This document shows, in pieces, positions 1-8,916 of a stretch of DNA of 64,000 nt; the stretch's first letter is position 1; every line of letters starts with the position of its first letter. The position numbers were made by a program, and so were the translations under genes. This stretch comes from Bacteroidales bacterium (GTDB lineage Bacteria > Bacteroidota > Bacteroidia > Bacteroidales > P3). Location: positions 62,001-126,000 of the forward strand of contig JAFZPH010000049.1 in the NCBI GenBank assembly GCA_017550405.1. Reading direction: 5' to 3'. The notes beneath the pieces were generated by a model. The model did no database searches and was not told the origin of the DNA. It worked only from the letters and a program-made list of their open reading frames with translations.

Positions 1-1
1 G

Positions 2-448
2 GAGCAGACCGTTCTAACCCTCGACAACGGCTTCCGCGCCACAGAGATACCCCTTGAACCCAGCGGCACGAAACGTTTCCGCCTCAACCGGTCGAAGGGG
101 CGCACACACCTCACCATCGCCGTGACCATGGACGGCAAGACCTACCGCAAGAAGATTGCCGTGCGGGTGAAGAAGATGCCCACCCTGAAAGCGGAGACGG
201 TGGACCATCGTGGCCGCAAAGTGAGTACCATCGGCGGTTGGTGGCAGCGCGTAATGACAAAATGGCATGATTCCCGCAGCAAGCTACACCTGGCCATGCA
301 GGTGCTGCCCGAACGCAAACAGATGGCCGTAAAAATCATGGCCATCATGGGCGTGGGCTTGATACTGAGTGCCATCTGGCCGACGCTGTATGGGTTAATG
401 CCGATGCTGGTTATCGGCTATCTCATCTATGTGCTGATACGCCGCTGA
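2..448 (+). CDS. C-terminal part of a membrane-anchored protein (5' end outside window)
   Basis: An open frame runs from the first bases of the window to a stop at 448, giving 148 visible residues, so the real start lies upstream. The first ~55 residues are hydrophilic with alternating hydrophobic positions, suggesting a beta-rich domain. A basic stretch (KTYRKKIAVRVKKM) follows. The last ~35 residues are strongly hydrophobic and can form one or two membrane helices, ending in IRR. I do not recognise the family. An internal ATG at 122 exists, but the frame stays open and protein-like upstream of it, so I prefer a partial gene over a 108-residue one. It converges on the comEC-like gene with 26 bases between the stops. 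Confidence 0.6.
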   Translation, partial: EQTVLTLDNGFRATEIPLEPSGTKRFRLNRSKGRTHLTIAVTMDGKTYRKKIAVRVKKMPTLKAETVDHRGRKVSTIGGWWQRVMTKWHDSRSKLHLAMQVLPERKQMAVKIMAIMGVGLILSAIWPTLYGLMPMLVIGYLIYVLIRR

Positions 449-474
449 GCAATCCCTACCCACCGGCGGAAGCG

Positions 475-2436
475 TCAGCGCCGATTCCTTTTCGGTTTTA
501 CACTATCCAAAACAATCCTTTCCTCCCCGAAACAGAGGATACCGCCTTGCAGTGCACAGCGGCCGTCGTTGAACACGGTGTCGGCTGGCAGCACTGTGGT
601 GGAGCGTGTGCGGCTGTGGTTCACCATCCCCTCACGCTGGAAACGTATCTCCTCCGGATTACGTGCCACAACGCTGTCGCACACCAGATAGCTGTGGCGG
701 CCGTCGAAACATTCCACCGCCAGATGCCGGTCGGCTTTGTACACCACTACCTCATGCCGATTAGCCGCCCTTGTGTTGACCACCGTAACGCACACCGCCG
801 CCAGCAACAGCAACGCCGAGGCTGCAGGCAACGGCCACCGCAGACTGCTGCGGAGAAAGAGTACAACGAGCAACAGCGCAACAATCAGGAGCACAAGCAT
901 GAGGGGACTGCAATAGAGGTTGTCGAGCACCGCACAGGGCAGCTCACCCACCCAAGCGGCAAGGCCGTCGGCGGCGTGGAACTCCTGCCCAGCCAACCAT
1001 ACCGCAGCATGTCCCAACATAGAGGCTTGCGGCAGCAACACCACAGCTAGCACCGTTGCCAGCAGGAGGCCGGCAAAAGGCACGATAAGCAGATTGGCGA
1101 TGATGAACCACGTGTAGACCTCATGGAAATAGTAGAGCTGGAGCGGAAGGCAGAAAAACTGGGCGGAGAGGGTGAGACAGACCAATTCCCACACATAGCG
1201 CACAGGTGCCGTCCACCGCTTTTCGAAAGGCAGTTTGACTAGCGAACGCAAAGGGTCTTGCAAAGCCAGGATACCCACCACCGCCGTATAGGAGAACTGG
1301 AAGCCGACATCAAAAAGCAGTCCAGGGTTGACGAAGAGGAGCAGCAGAGCGGAGGTGCAAAGGTTGTTGAACACCATGGGCCGCTGCTGCGCCATGTAGC
1401 CAATCCGCAGCAGGGAGAACATCACGGCGGCACGGAGGGTGGAGGGTGCCATGCCGGTGACGAAAGTGAAGCCCCAAATAGCCAATAGCTGGACGGAGCC
1501 TTTCAGCACCCGCTGCCAGCGGAGTTTGCCCATAAAGAGAAAGAGCAGACCCGCAAGCCACGCCACAATACCCACATGCAAGCCCGACACACAGAGCAGG
1601 TGCATAATGCCCGCCTGACGGAAGTGGAGGAGGGTTGATGGGTCGAGGTCGTCGCGCCAACCCAGCAGCAGGGCTGCCGCCATGCCTTTGTGCTGCTGAC
1701 TGAGGGTGGTGGCCTGCAGCCGCTGGACAAGATGCCGTTGCACCCGCTTGGACCATGCAAGGAGTCCCCTGTGGCACGCAAGGCTGTCGGGTTGCCGATA
1801 CCATCCGTCTCGGGGCACATAACATTGCCATGCTATCCCTTTGCGCAATAGGTAGCGGCGGTAGTCGAACTGATAGGGGTTGATGCTGCTGTCCGGCTGT
1901 TGGGGCACAGCGTGGACAACCAGCCGGTCGCCATACCTCAGGGCGGCGGCAGTGCTGTCTTTGTGGAGATAGAGGAGGATGGGACAGTCGGCCTCCTGCC
2001 AAGCGGCACCGTCGCAGACCGCCTCGACACGGGCAGCCACTTTATAGGTGCGAGGTGCCTGGCGGGGTGTGTCGACAAGGCGTACACTGAAAAGGGCGGG
2101 CTGGCGGTCGGGGACACCCCAGCCCGACGCGGGTAACCCATCGGCTGGAGTGGTGCGATGGTGGGTGGCGGAGAGGAAGCCGAGGGCTATGAACAGCAGC
2201 CACAGGGAGGGCAGGAAGGCGGGCGTGAGCCACCGCACACGCCCCGAAGCACCTACGGCGGCCACCCCGGCAGCCAAGAGGGCAAGAAGCACGGAGGGCA
2301 ACAGGCCGACAGATGGAAGCAGCTCGGCACAACCGATGCCGACTGCAAAGGCCAGCACGACACGCAGCATGGGCGTACGGCTCAGCAGCTGGGAGAAGGC
2401 CTCGGCGAGGCTGGCGGGTTGTCGAATATCAGCCAT
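475..2436 (-). CDS. comEC: ComEC/Rec2-family DNA uptake channel protein
   Basis: A polytopic membrane protein of about 653 residues. ComEC forms the inner-membrane channel through which single-stranded DNA enters the cytoplasm during transformation. The N-terminal third has membrane segments followed by a soluble OB-like region. The middle carries the family hallmark HLLCVSGLHVGIV and then TGMAPSTLRAAVM, followed by several more helices. It ends about 100 residues after the last helix and lacks the large C-terminal metallo-beta-lactamase domain seen in Firmicutes, which is usual for Bacteroidota. The frame extends upstream to a GTG at 2523 and another ATG at 2484. I chose the ATG at 2436 because it places a short MADIRQ leader before the first membrane segment. 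A -7 box at 2573-2581 is compatible with any of them. Confidence 0.88.
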   Translation of the reverse strand: MADIRQPASLAEAFSQLLSRTPMLRVVLAFAVGIGCAELLPSVGLLPSVLLALLAAGVAAVGASGRVRWLTPAFLPSLWLLFIALGFLSATHHRTTPADGLPASGWGVPDRQPALFSVRLVDTPRQAPRTYKVAARVEAVCDGAAWQEADCPILLYLHKDSTAAALRYGDRLVVHAVPQQPDSSINPYQFDYRRYLLRKGIAWQCYVPRDGWYRQPDSLACHRGLLAWSKRVQRHLVQRLQATTLSQQHKGMAAALLLGWRDDLDPSTLLHFRQAGIMHLLCVSGLHVGIVAWLAGLLFLFMGKLRWQRVLKGSVQLLAIWGFTFVTGMAPSTLRAAVMFSLLRIGYMAQQRPMVFNNLCTSALLLLFVNPGLLFDVGFQFSYTAVVGILALQDPLRSLVKLPFEKRWTAPVRYVWELVCLTLSAQFFCLPLQLYYFHEVYTWFIIANLLIVPFAGLLLATVLAVVLLPQASMLGHAAVWLAGQEFHAADGLAAWVGELPCAVLDNLYCSPLMLVLLIVALLLVVLFLRSSLRWPLPAASALLLLAAVCVTVVNTRAANRHEVVVYKADRHLAVECFDGRHSYLVCDSVVARNPEEIRFQREGMVNHSRTRSTTVLPADTVFNDGRCALQGGILCFGEERIVLDSVKPKRNRR

Positions 2437-2572
2437 GACGTTGCAAGCTTGGTTTTCCTTACCCTTTTCGGCAACCGGACCCATAAGCCTGTATCCACCA
2501 TCGGCGGGACGACTCCGTGACACAGGGGGATACCGCTCGCGACAGCACCCGATTCGATTGCGAAAAAGCTCT

Positions 2573-2581
2573 GCAAAGATA
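2573..2581 (-). promoter_or_regulatory. Bacteroidota -7 promoter box for comEC
   Basis: Reads TATCTTTGC on the minus strand, an exact match to TAnnTTTGC. It lies divergent from the DUF4298 promoter about 55 bases away. Confidence 0.6.
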
Positions 2582-2633
2582 CCAAAAAATATCGGTGCGG
2601 CAAACGATTCTTCGCCAAATGAGAAAAAAAGTG

Positions 2634-2642
2634 TATTTTTGC
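2634..2642 (+). promoter_or_regulatory. Bacteroidota -7 promoter box for the DUF4298 gene
   Basis: Reads TATTTTTGC, matching TAnnTTTGC, 32 bases before the ATG at 2674. Confidence 0.65.
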
Positions 2643-2673
2643 AAACTCAACACACGTTTATACCGACAGACAC

Positions 2674-2973
2674 ATGATACGCATACGCGAAATGGAACAA
2701 CACCTCGACCAAGCCACCGCAGCAGCCAAACAGCTGGAGGCGGCCCTCGAGGCATACAAGGCCGCAAAGCCTTCTATCGACATGCTTGCCGCCTATCTGG
2801 GCAGCGACGACTGGCGCAAAGACCTGGCCGACGACGAGCGCGGCCTGCTTCCCGCCGACTTGAAGCGCGGTGTGCTGAGCGAGGACGGCATCTGGAACCT
2901 CCTCGAGCGCAACCGCGAACTGCTGGAGGAGATGCAACAGCTCTCCACCCAACTATTGCAGAATCCTCGGTAA
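2674..2973 (+). CDS. DUF4298-type small helical protein
   Basis: A 99-residue acidic protein rich in Glu, Leu and Ala, predicted almost wholly helical, with coiled-coil character at both ends. The opening IRIREMEQ and the central YLGSDDWRKDLADDE with LLPADLKRGVLSEDGIWNLL match the DUF4298 family of small cytosolic proteins of unknown function. A second ATG at 2692 (MEQHLD) is possible. The upstream one is 32 bases from a good promoter and adds the conserved IRIRE, so I kept it. It has its own promoter, divergent from comEC. No function can be given. Confidence 0.75.
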   Translation: MIRIREMEQHLDQATAAAKQLEAALEAYKAAKPSIDMLAAYLGSDDWRKDLADDERGLLPADLKRGVLSEDGIWNLLERNRELLEEMQQLSTQLLQNPR

Positions 2974-3003
2974 CCCTTATACCCAATAATGACTTTTCCT
3001 CTC

Positions 3004-3729
3004 ATGAAGAAATACCTTTTCCTGCTGCTTCTGCTGCTGATGGCCACCCCCGCCGCCCACAGCCAGGATCCGGACACCGCTAGCCACCCCCTCACGCTGA
3101 CAGGCTACGGCCTCTACGATTTCCACTATGCCACCGACGGCATCGGCGGCGGCGCCCTGATGCTCGACTGGCAGGTGTCGCCTGCCTTCAAGCTCGGCAT
3201 CGGTGCCGAATATGTCAGCAGCAACCGCATTGCCGCCAAGATGGGTGGTGTGGCCACCCTGCTGACCACCGGCAACGGATGCCTGATGCTGGAGAACAGC
3301 TACCTGTGGCGACACTTCCCTTCGATCAACAAGCAGGAGTTCACCGGTGCGCTGCAGGTGGGTTGGTACTCCCGGCATGTCAACCTCCACCTGGGGCTCT
3401 GCAACCGCTACTACGCCGAGCTGGTGCAACGCAGCCACGGCGGCATGGGTACGGTGCTGGAACCCCTGAACGTGATGTTCGCCGCCGAAGGATGGTGGTA
3501 CAACCAGCTTGCACCCCACCAATGGAATGTCGGCCTCCGCTGGAGCAACTACAACGATTTCATCATCGAGCGCGTAGCCAACTGGTTCTTCAGCGCCAAA
3601 GCATGGTATCGGCTGCCCAAGAACACTGCTTTCTATGCCGAGGTAGGCCTCCATCCCGTCGGCTCGCTCAATCTCACCGCCTCCTACGACGGCTGGTTTC
3701 TCCACCTTGGAGCCATCAGAACACTGTAA
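3004..3729 (+). CDS. Secreted outer-membrane beta-barrel-like protein
   Basis: A 241-residue protein with a clear signal peptide: MKKY, a run of leucines, then the cleavage-like site AAHSQD. The mature part has many short segments of alternating hydrophobic and polar residues ending in aromatic positions (GYGLYDFHYAT, LQVGWYSRHVNLHLGLCNRYYAE, WNVGLRWSNYNDF), typical of an 8- to 12-strand outer-membrane barrel. The frame has an earlier ATG at 2989. I chose 3004 because it gives a normal signal peptide. It precedes the metallophosphatase lipoprotein by 23 bases, so they may be cotranscribed. I do not recognise a specific family. Confidence 0.7.
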   Translation: MKKYLFLLLLLLMATPAAHSQDPDTASHPLTLTGYGLYDFHYATDGIGGGALMLDWQVSPAFKLGIGAEYVSSNRIAAKMGGVATLLTTGNGCLMLENSYLWRHFPSINKQEFTGALQVGWYSRHVNLHLGLCNRYYAELVQRSHGGMGTVLEPLNVMFAAEGWWYNQLAPHQWNVGLRWSNYNDFIIERVANWFFSAKAWYRLPKNTAFYAEVGLHPVGSLNLTASYDGWFLHLGAIRTL

Positions 3730-3752
3730 CACAACCCAAACACTACACATCC

Positions 3753-4610
3753 ATGACAATCCGAAAACTTCTTCCCGCCGCCATCGCCCTGCTGCTTGTC
3801 ACGTCATGCAACCGTCTTGATGTGTCCGGCATGTTCTTCTCCAGCGGCACACACACCGAAGACCGCGTGGCCGAATGGCTTGCATGGAACGACAGCCATC
3901 CCGCCGTCGTCATCGCCAATGCTCCCGACCAATACAATATCTACGTCTGTTCCGACATCCACCTGGAGGGCAGCACCGACCGCGTGGAGTGCTTTCTGCG
4001 TGCCGAAGGGGCCGACGCCAACGGGCTCTTCAGCATCATCAACGGCGACATCGCCAACGAGAGCGGTCCGCGCCCCTTCCGTCAGCTGGACAGCCTGATA
4101 CGTAGCGACGCAGCCGCGGACACCTGTTTCGTTACCATCGGCAACCACGACATCTACTTCGACTGCCAGCAGTATTTCCAACAGTATTTCCACACCTCCA
4201 CCTACGCCGTCACCGTGCAGACCACAGGGGGCGCCAAGGACCTCTTCGTGTTCCTCGACAGCGGCAACGCCACCCACGGCCGACGCCAACTGCAATGGCT
4301 GCGCGAGCTGCTGCAACACCGCAACGAGTACCGCCACATGGTGGTCGCCACCCACACCTGTCTGTTCCGCAACTCCTATAACTACAGCACCACCCCCGCC
4401 TCCAACCTGCCCGAGGAGGAGTTCTACGAACTTGTGGACTTAATGAGCCGGAACCGGGTGAGCCTCTTCTTGATGGGACATTTCCACCACAAGGAGCAGC
4501 ACACCCTGGGCGATGTACCCTACGTGATGACCAGCAACCTGAACGAAGACCCCTCCTACCTCGTGGTCACCTGCGCCGACAAGGTCTCCTACCGCTACGA
4601 GGAGATTTAG
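3753..4610 (+). CDS. Metallophosphoesterase lipoprotein (calcineurin-like)
   Basis: 285 residues. A signal peptide ends in the lipobox LLVTSC, so it is likely a lipoprotein anchored on the periplasmic side or exported to the outer membrane. The calcineurin-like metal-binding motifs appear in order: CSDIHLEG (D-x-H), NGDIANE (GD), GNHDIYF (GNHD), VVATHTC (H) and LMGHFHH (GHxH). These bind two metal ions and hydrolyse phosphomonoesters or diesters; the substrate cannot be told. The frame stays open upstream to 3279, but that part overlaps the preceding gene in another frame. The ATG at 3753 starts the signal peptide and is clearly right. Confidence 0.85.
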   Translation: MTIRKLLPAAIALLLVTSCNRLDVSGMFFSSGTHTEDRVAEWLAWNDSHPAVVIANAPDQYNIYVCSDIHLEGSTDRVECFLRAEGADANGLFSIINGDIANESGPRPFRQLDSLIRSDAAADTCFVTIGNHDIYFDCQQYFQQYFHTSTYAVTVQTTGGAKDLFVFLDSGNATHGRRQLQWLRELLQHRNEYRHMVVATHTCLFRNSYNYSTTPASNLPEEEFYELVDLMSRNRVSLFLMGHFHHKEQHTLGDVPYVMTSNLNEDPSYLVVTCADKVSYRYEEI

Positions 4611-4621
4611 GAATGCTTGAT

Positions 4622-4867
4622 TGTGGGAATGTGGGAATGCGGGAATGTGTTAATTCGTTAATGTGTTAATTCGTTAATGCGTTATTGCTTGAATGCGTTA
4701 ATGTGTTAGTCGACTAACGAATTGACTCATTAACTCGTTAACGAATTCAAAACCGTCTCATAGGGACGCGACAACGTAATCATCTGGACGAGCACTATCC
4801 GAACTTGGGAGCCAGTCGACTAACGAATTGACACATTAACACGTTAACGAATTCATAACCGCCTCAT
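4622..4867. repeat. Palindromic TTAATGTGTTAA-type repeat region with two diverged direct copies
   Basis: 4622-4700 is made of short units alternating between GTTAAT and GCGTTA/GTGTTA. Two ~54-base direct copies follow, 4708-4762 and 4814-4867, both starting AGTCGACTAACGAATTGAC and running to CCG(T/C)CTCATA. The first copy sits on the perfect 14-base palindrome GTTAGTCGACTAAC. Related elements lie at 36250-36314 and 52601-52661. The second copy overlaps the 3' end of the thioesterase gene and supplies its stop codon. Confidence 0.7.
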
Positions 4868-5240
4868 ACAGCTGCGGGAAACGCTCCGCCAGCTTCACAG
4901 GCTTGCCATTCTCCAGGAAACAATGCACACTGCGGCCCGTGAATACCAACTTGGCGCCCACGCGCATTGTGTAGCTGAAAGCAATCTTCAGCGCGCTCAT
5001 TTCCGCCACCTTCACCTCAATCTCCACAATGTCCTTGAAGGTCGTGGGGTGCTTGAAACTGCACTCCACACTCACCACCGGCGACACCACCCCTTCGGCC
5101 TCCATGCGGTCGAAGCCGTAGCCTATCTGGTCCATCCAATCCACACGCGCCTCCTCCATAAAGCGCACATAATTCGAGTGGTGCGTAATCCCCATCCGGT
5201 CGCACTCATAATACTTCACTTCGTGTTGATAACATTTCAT
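4836..5240 (-). CDS. YbgC/FadM-type acyl-CoA thioesterase
   Basis: 134 residues, a single hot-dog fold domain of the 4-hydroxybenzoyl-CoA thioesterase type. The signature Y-x-E-C-D-x-M-G-x-x-H-H-S-N-Y with the catalytic Asp at about residue 14 is present near the N-terminus, followed by RFMEEAR. The central SVECSFKHPTTFKD also fits. Such enzymes hydrolyse short or medium acyl-CoA thioesters in the cytosol. The gene starts 18 bases downstream of the MATE pump gene on the same strand, so the two probably share a transcript. The last ~10 residues (YEAVMNSLTC) are encoded within a dispersed palindromic repeat and may not be ancestral. Confidence 0.87.
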   Translation of the reverse strand: MKCYQHEVKYYECDRMGITHHSNYVRFMEEARVDWMDQIGYGFDRMEAEGVVSPVVSVECSFKHPTTFKDIVEIEVKVAEMSALKIAFSYTMRVGAKLVFTGRSVHCFLENGKPVKLAERFPQLYEAVMNSLTC

Positions 5241-5258
5241 ATAGCGTTCCTAATTGTT

Positions 5259-6599
5259 TTAATAATGATACCTCTTCCGGTTGGCGAGCAGCAACGCCGC
5301 CGACATCAGCAGCGACAGGCTCTCCGCCACAACCACCGAAAACCATATACTCCCAGCCCCGAACAGCGCCGGCAGCACGAACACCGCCGCCGTTTCGAAC
5401 ACCAATGCACGCACTGTGGCCAGAAAGGCGGACACCACGCCGTTGTTAAGCGCAGTGAAGAAGGCCGACGTGTAGAAGTTGAACCCCACCAACAGGTACG
5501 ATGCGCCGTATATCATGAATGCCCGCCGCGTGAGCGCAAACAGCGCCTCGTCGTACCCCACAAACACTGCCGTCAACGGCCAAGCCAGTAGTTCCAGCAC
5601 CGCCGTCAACAGCACCCCCAGCACCGCCATGATCCGAAGGCTGCGGACAAAGATATTGTGCAACTCGGCATAGTTCTTCGCCCCGTGGCAATAACTCACT
5701 ATCGGCGACGACCCTATTGTGTAGCCCAGAAACACCGCGAAGAAGATAAACTGCACATACATAATCACCCCGTAGGCCGACACGCCGTCCTCGCCGATAT
5801 ATCGCATCAACTGGTAATTGTAGCACATCGCCACCACCGAACCCGACACGTTGCCGAAGAACTCGCTCAACCCGTTGGTGCAGGCCTGCAGCAGCGCCCG
5901 CCAATCCATCACCGGCCGCACCAGCCGCAGATGCGACCCGTTGGGGCAAAGGAAGTAAACCAACGGTATCAAACCGCCCGTCACCTGCGAGGCCACCGTC
6001 GCCCACGCGGCACCCAGCAGTCCCATGTGCAGCACGACGATGAGTACAAAGTCCAGCACGATATTCATCACGCCCGAGACCACCGTCACCAGCAGCCCCA
6101 GCCGCGGCCGCTCGGCCGTCACCATCAGCGACTGGAACATATACTGCATGATAGAGAACGGCAACGCCAACAGGATGATGCGGCCATACTCCACACACAA
6201 GTCTAGCATCGCCTGGTCGGCACCCAGAAACTGCGACACCTGAGGCAGGAACACAATCCCTACCGCACCGAACACGATACCCACCGCAGCTCCCGACGCC
6301 ACCAACAGCGAGAACACCCGCTGCGCCCGTTCCTTCTGCCCCTCGCCCAGCATCTTGGCCACCAAGGCGCTTCCGCCCGTGCCCAGCATATACCCCACCA
6401 CACCCAGCACCATCAGAAACGGGAAAATCAGATTGATGGCCGCAAAGGCCGTCTTGCCCACAAAGTTCGACACAAACATCCCGTCCACAATGCCATAGAT
6501 GGACGTGAAGACCATCATCACCATCGACGGGATAGTGAACCGCAACAACTTGCGGTACCCGAAATGCTCAGAGATACTAATCGGCTGTGCCATAACCAT
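5259..6599 (-). CDS. MATE-family multidrug/metabolite efflux transporter
   Basis: 446 residues with about twelve hydrophobic segments in two halves. The first helix region FTIPSMVMMVFTSIYGIVDGMFVSNFVG is the typical MatE opening, and the motif is echoed near residue 235 (LSEFFGNVSGSVVAMCYN). MATE transporters export cationic drugs or metabolites in exchange for Na+ or H+ across the inner membrane. The closest style is the MepA/NorM-like branch; the substrate cannot be predicted. A second ATG lies two codons in (6593). The YbgC-like thioesterase follows after 18 bases. Confidence 0.9.
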   Translation of the reverse strand: MVMAQPISISEHFGYRKLLRFTIPSMVMMVFTSIYGIVDGMFVSNFVGKTAFAAINLIFPFLMVLGVVGYMLGTGGSALVAKMLGEGQKERAQRVFSLLVASGAAVGIVFGAVGIVFLPQVSQFLGADQAMLDLCVEYGRIILLALPFSIMQYMFQSLMVTAERPRLGLLVTVVSGVMNIVLDFVLIVVLHMGLLGAAWATVASQVTGGLIPLVYFLCPNGSHLRLVRPVMDWRALLQACTNGLSEFFGNVSGSVVAMCYNYQLMRYIGEDGVSAYGVIMYVQFIFFAVFLGYTIGSSPIVSYCHGAKNYAELHNIFVRSLRIMAVLGVLLTAVLELLAWPLTAVFVGYDEALFALTRRAFMIYGASYLLVGFNFYTSAFFTALNNGVVSAFLATVRALVFETAAVFVLPALFGAGSIWFSVVVAESLSLLMSAALLLANRKRYHY

Positions 6600-6674
6600 T
6601 CAATAACGCAACAACCACTGCTTTATTGTATCAATGCTGTGCCGGACATCGTCGCGGACTGAGGGCCGCCCGAC

Positions 6675-7496
6675 TCACTGTGCATCCGTCAGCCCGCCGT
6701 AGCTCTCCGCCGCCCGCGCCAAAGCCTCTTCGGTGGTGTACCGTTCAAACAGCGTGCAGCGCGTCGCCACCGACTGGCTTGAGCACCGTTCGCTGCTGAT
6801 GCGCACCAACGCCCAGCCCGTCATCGCGTCGAGGAACTCATCCCCCACCAACGCCAGACGGCCGTCCACGCACCGCAGCGCCAACCCGCTGAACCCCGTA
6901 CCCCCGCAATCGCCATCCAGCAGCAACTCCTCGGCCGTCACATACACCTTCGGCACACCCTCCTCCTCCTTCTGGCACAACCGGTACAGCCGCAGCCTGT
7001 CGCCCCGCTGCAGGTCGGCATCCGCACCGCACAGCGCCGCCGCCACATCCGCCGCCTCAGCCCCTTCGGGCAACGCGTCCTTCATCCTCACCGACGTCAT
7101 CAACGCCGGCTCGCCCTCCACCTCGCCCAGGCGGTAATCCAGATCCTGCAGGAGGCCGTCGCTCACGGGCATCCCCTCCAACAGCAACGAAGCCATATTC
7201 TCATGCTCCTTCTTGGTCAGGAAAACCACCGGCAGCTTGCTCATCAACGTGCGGAAACGGGCGTAAGCCGTCACGCTGCCCGCAAACATCGGCTCCCCCG
7301 CATCGCGCAGCCTTTTCCAAAGCGTGTTGTTATGCGCCAGTCGCTGCCTGGCAACGAACTGCCCGCGTGTGCGCCGCAACGGCTGCTCGCTCTTTGCCGA
7401 CCGCATAATCACCTTACCGCCACGGGTGTAAAAGGCCACCCCGTCCTTCCTCAGCGTCCCGCTGAGGGTGACACCTTTGTGCTTCAACCTAGCCAT
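6675..7496 (-). CDS. Unrecognised protein of 273 residues
   Basis: A soluble-looking protein with a basic N-terminal third (MARLKHKGVTLSGTLRKDGVAF, then KVIMRSAKSEQPLRRTRGQFVARQRL) and an acidic remainder. There is no signal peptide and no membrane segment. The N-terminal part loosely recalls the Bacteroidota DUF6266 family, whose members open with a short basic beta segment and a KxxxS..Q...R helix, but I cannot confirm this. Three cysteines in the C-terminal half are not arranged as an obvious metal site. Codon use and GC content match the neighbouring backbone genes. It is the last gene before the defence operon and points away from it. Confidence 0.6.
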   Translation of the reverse strand: MARLKHKGVTLSGTLRKDGVAFYTRGGKVIMRSAKSEQPLRRTRGQFVARQRLAHNNTLWKRLRDAGEPMFAGSVTAYARFRTLMSKLPVVFLTKKEHENMASLLLEGMPVSDGLLQDLDYRLGEVEGEPALMTSVRMKDALPEGAEAADVAAALCGADADLQRGDRLRLYRLCQKEEEGVPKVYVTAEELLLDGDCGGTGFSGLALRCVDGRLALVGDEFLDAMTGWALVRISSERCSSQSVATRCTLFERYTTEEALARAAESYGGLTDAQ

Positions 7497-7570
7497 AATC
7501 CTGTACTTTTTATATTGTCACAAACTGAAAAATTATATTGTCAAAACTGAAATCCCAATCAAGGTTCGTC

Positions 7571-7614
7571 ACATCAACGATACTTCAACGATACATCAAC
7601 GATATTTCGACGAT
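7571..7614. repeat. Four tandem 11-bp repeats (acatcaacgat type)
   Basis: Exact period of 11: acatcaacgat, acttcaacgat, acatcaacgat, atttcgacgat. They lie in the 337-base gap (7497-7833) between the unrecognised gene and the defence operon. The rest of that gap is A/T-rich and holds only the operon promoter. The reverse complement resembles the 11-bp repeats at 37790-37822. Confidence 0.75.
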
Positions 7615-7783
7615 AAAATATCGTCATACAAACGTAGAAATAACGTTCTTCTATCGTTAAAACATTGACCCTACTCACAGCCCCACAACACCTTACGCCA
7701 ACCTTCCCCAAAACATCCACCATGCAAATATACAAAAAATATTTTTTCCCCGCCAAAAAACCCGAAAACCCAGGAAAAATTCG

Positions 7784-7792
7784 TATCTTTGC
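7784..7792 (+). promoter_or_regulatory. -7 promoter box of the defence operon
   Basis: Reads TATCTTTGC, an exact TAnnTTTGC match, 41 bases before the ATG of the AAA ATPase gene. No comparable box is visible in the short gaps inside the operon up to 20.7 kb, so this is the best candidate for transcription of all ten genes. Confidence 0.7.
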
Positions 7793-7833
7793 AATGCGTA
7801 TTATATAATTATATTTCACTATAAAAAACGGCA

Positions 7834-8916
7834 ATGGACGGATATAAAAATATCGAAATCAAAAACTTCAGAGGCATTGACCACCTGAAGATTGATGATT
7901 TTTCGCGAGTCAATATCTTTCTCGGACAGAACAGTTCGGGAAAAAGTTCTATTTTAGAATGCCTGTTGTTAATGGTTGGCCTGTCCAATCCCGACCTGCC
8001 CCAAACCATCAATTCCATTAGGTCACGCAGCTACCACAGCAGTTTATTAGACCTTGGTTATATGTTCCATAACTACGATTTAAAGGTAAGTCCAGAGATC
8101 TCATCAGAGATGTTTGATGAAACCAAGCGTCATCTTGCTTTGAATTTGACCTATGTCTTTGACGAAAAGTCTCAAGCCGATATGCCGACCGGACAACTAC
8201 CCACTTCTGAGACAAAGACTTTTCTGAATACGCTGAAGATGATTTTTGACATTGAATCCAATCAGCAGAAAAAAAGATATGAGAGCAGCATCACTGTTAA
8301 CCAGCAAGGATTTAACTCGAACAAGAAACCAGCTGAGAGCTATCTCGAAAAGAACAGTGCAGTTTATTTGTCTTCTGACCTTTGGGGAAGCATCCCCGCT
8401 AATGATTTGATTGAGCTGGCAAAACGGAAGAGGAAGGATGTCGTAACCGAGCAACTGAAACTCTTCGACAGCCGCATCACCACATGGGAGATACTGAATA
8501 GTGTGGCATACGTCGGGTTGGAAGGCATTGACCAGTTGCTGGAAGTCAACATGATGGGCGATGGCCTCCGTCGTTATCTGAACATCGTTGCCGCTTCGGC
8601 TAATCCTATGAACAACATCCTTTTGATTGACGAGATAGAAAACGGCCTCCACTATTCCGCATACAAGAAACTCTGGGAAGCCATTTTCGCCCTTGCCGTG
8701 AGTACCAACAAACAAGTCTTTGTGACGACCCACAGCAAAGAGACGCTACAGAAACTCAACCAAATGCTAGAAGAACATCCCGAATACCGCAATGAAATGC
8801 GATTGTACACCTTAGAGAACACCCTGAAGAAAGGCTATCAGGCCTACAAATACACATACGAAGGCCTGAGTGGTGCCTGTGAGAATGATATTGAACTTAG
8901 AAGCATTGCCCTATGA
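7834..8916 (+). CDS. AAA family ATPase (OLD-like/AAA15 type), first gene of the defence operon
   Basis: 360 residues. The opening IEIKNFRGIDHLKIDDFSRVN and the Walker A GQNSSGKSS (residues ~31-39) are typical of SMC/RecF-like AAA15/AAA21 ATPases. Walker B with catalytic Glu is LLIDEIENGLH near residue 265, followed by the H-loop TTHSKETL. Such ATPases drive two-part nuclease systems of the OLD superfamily. The next gene, overlapping by ATGA, encodes a TOPRIM-type protein, so the pair looks like an OLD nuclease split in two genes, similar in logic to PARIS (AAA15 plus DUF4435) and other ATPase-TOPRIM pairs. In OLD proteins the TOPRIM domain is fused to the C-terminus; here it is separate. Confidence 0.85.
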   Translation: MDGYKNIEIKNFRGIDHLKIDDFSRVNIFLGQNSSGKSSILECLLLMVGLSNPDLPQTINSIRSRSYHSSLLDLGYMFHNYDLKVSPEISSEMFDETKRHLALNLTYVFDEKSQADMPTGQLPTSETKTFLNTLKMIFDIESNQQKKRYESSITVNQQGFNSNKKPAESYLEKNSAVYLSSDLWGSIPANDLIELAKRKRKDVVTEQLKLFDSRITTWEILNSVAYVGLEGIDQLLEVNMMGDGLRRYLNIVAASANPMNNILLIDEIENGLHYSAYKKLWEAIFALAVSTNKQVFVTTHSKETLQKLNQMLEEHPEYRNEMRLYTLENTLKKGYQAYKYTYEGLSGACENDIELRSIAL

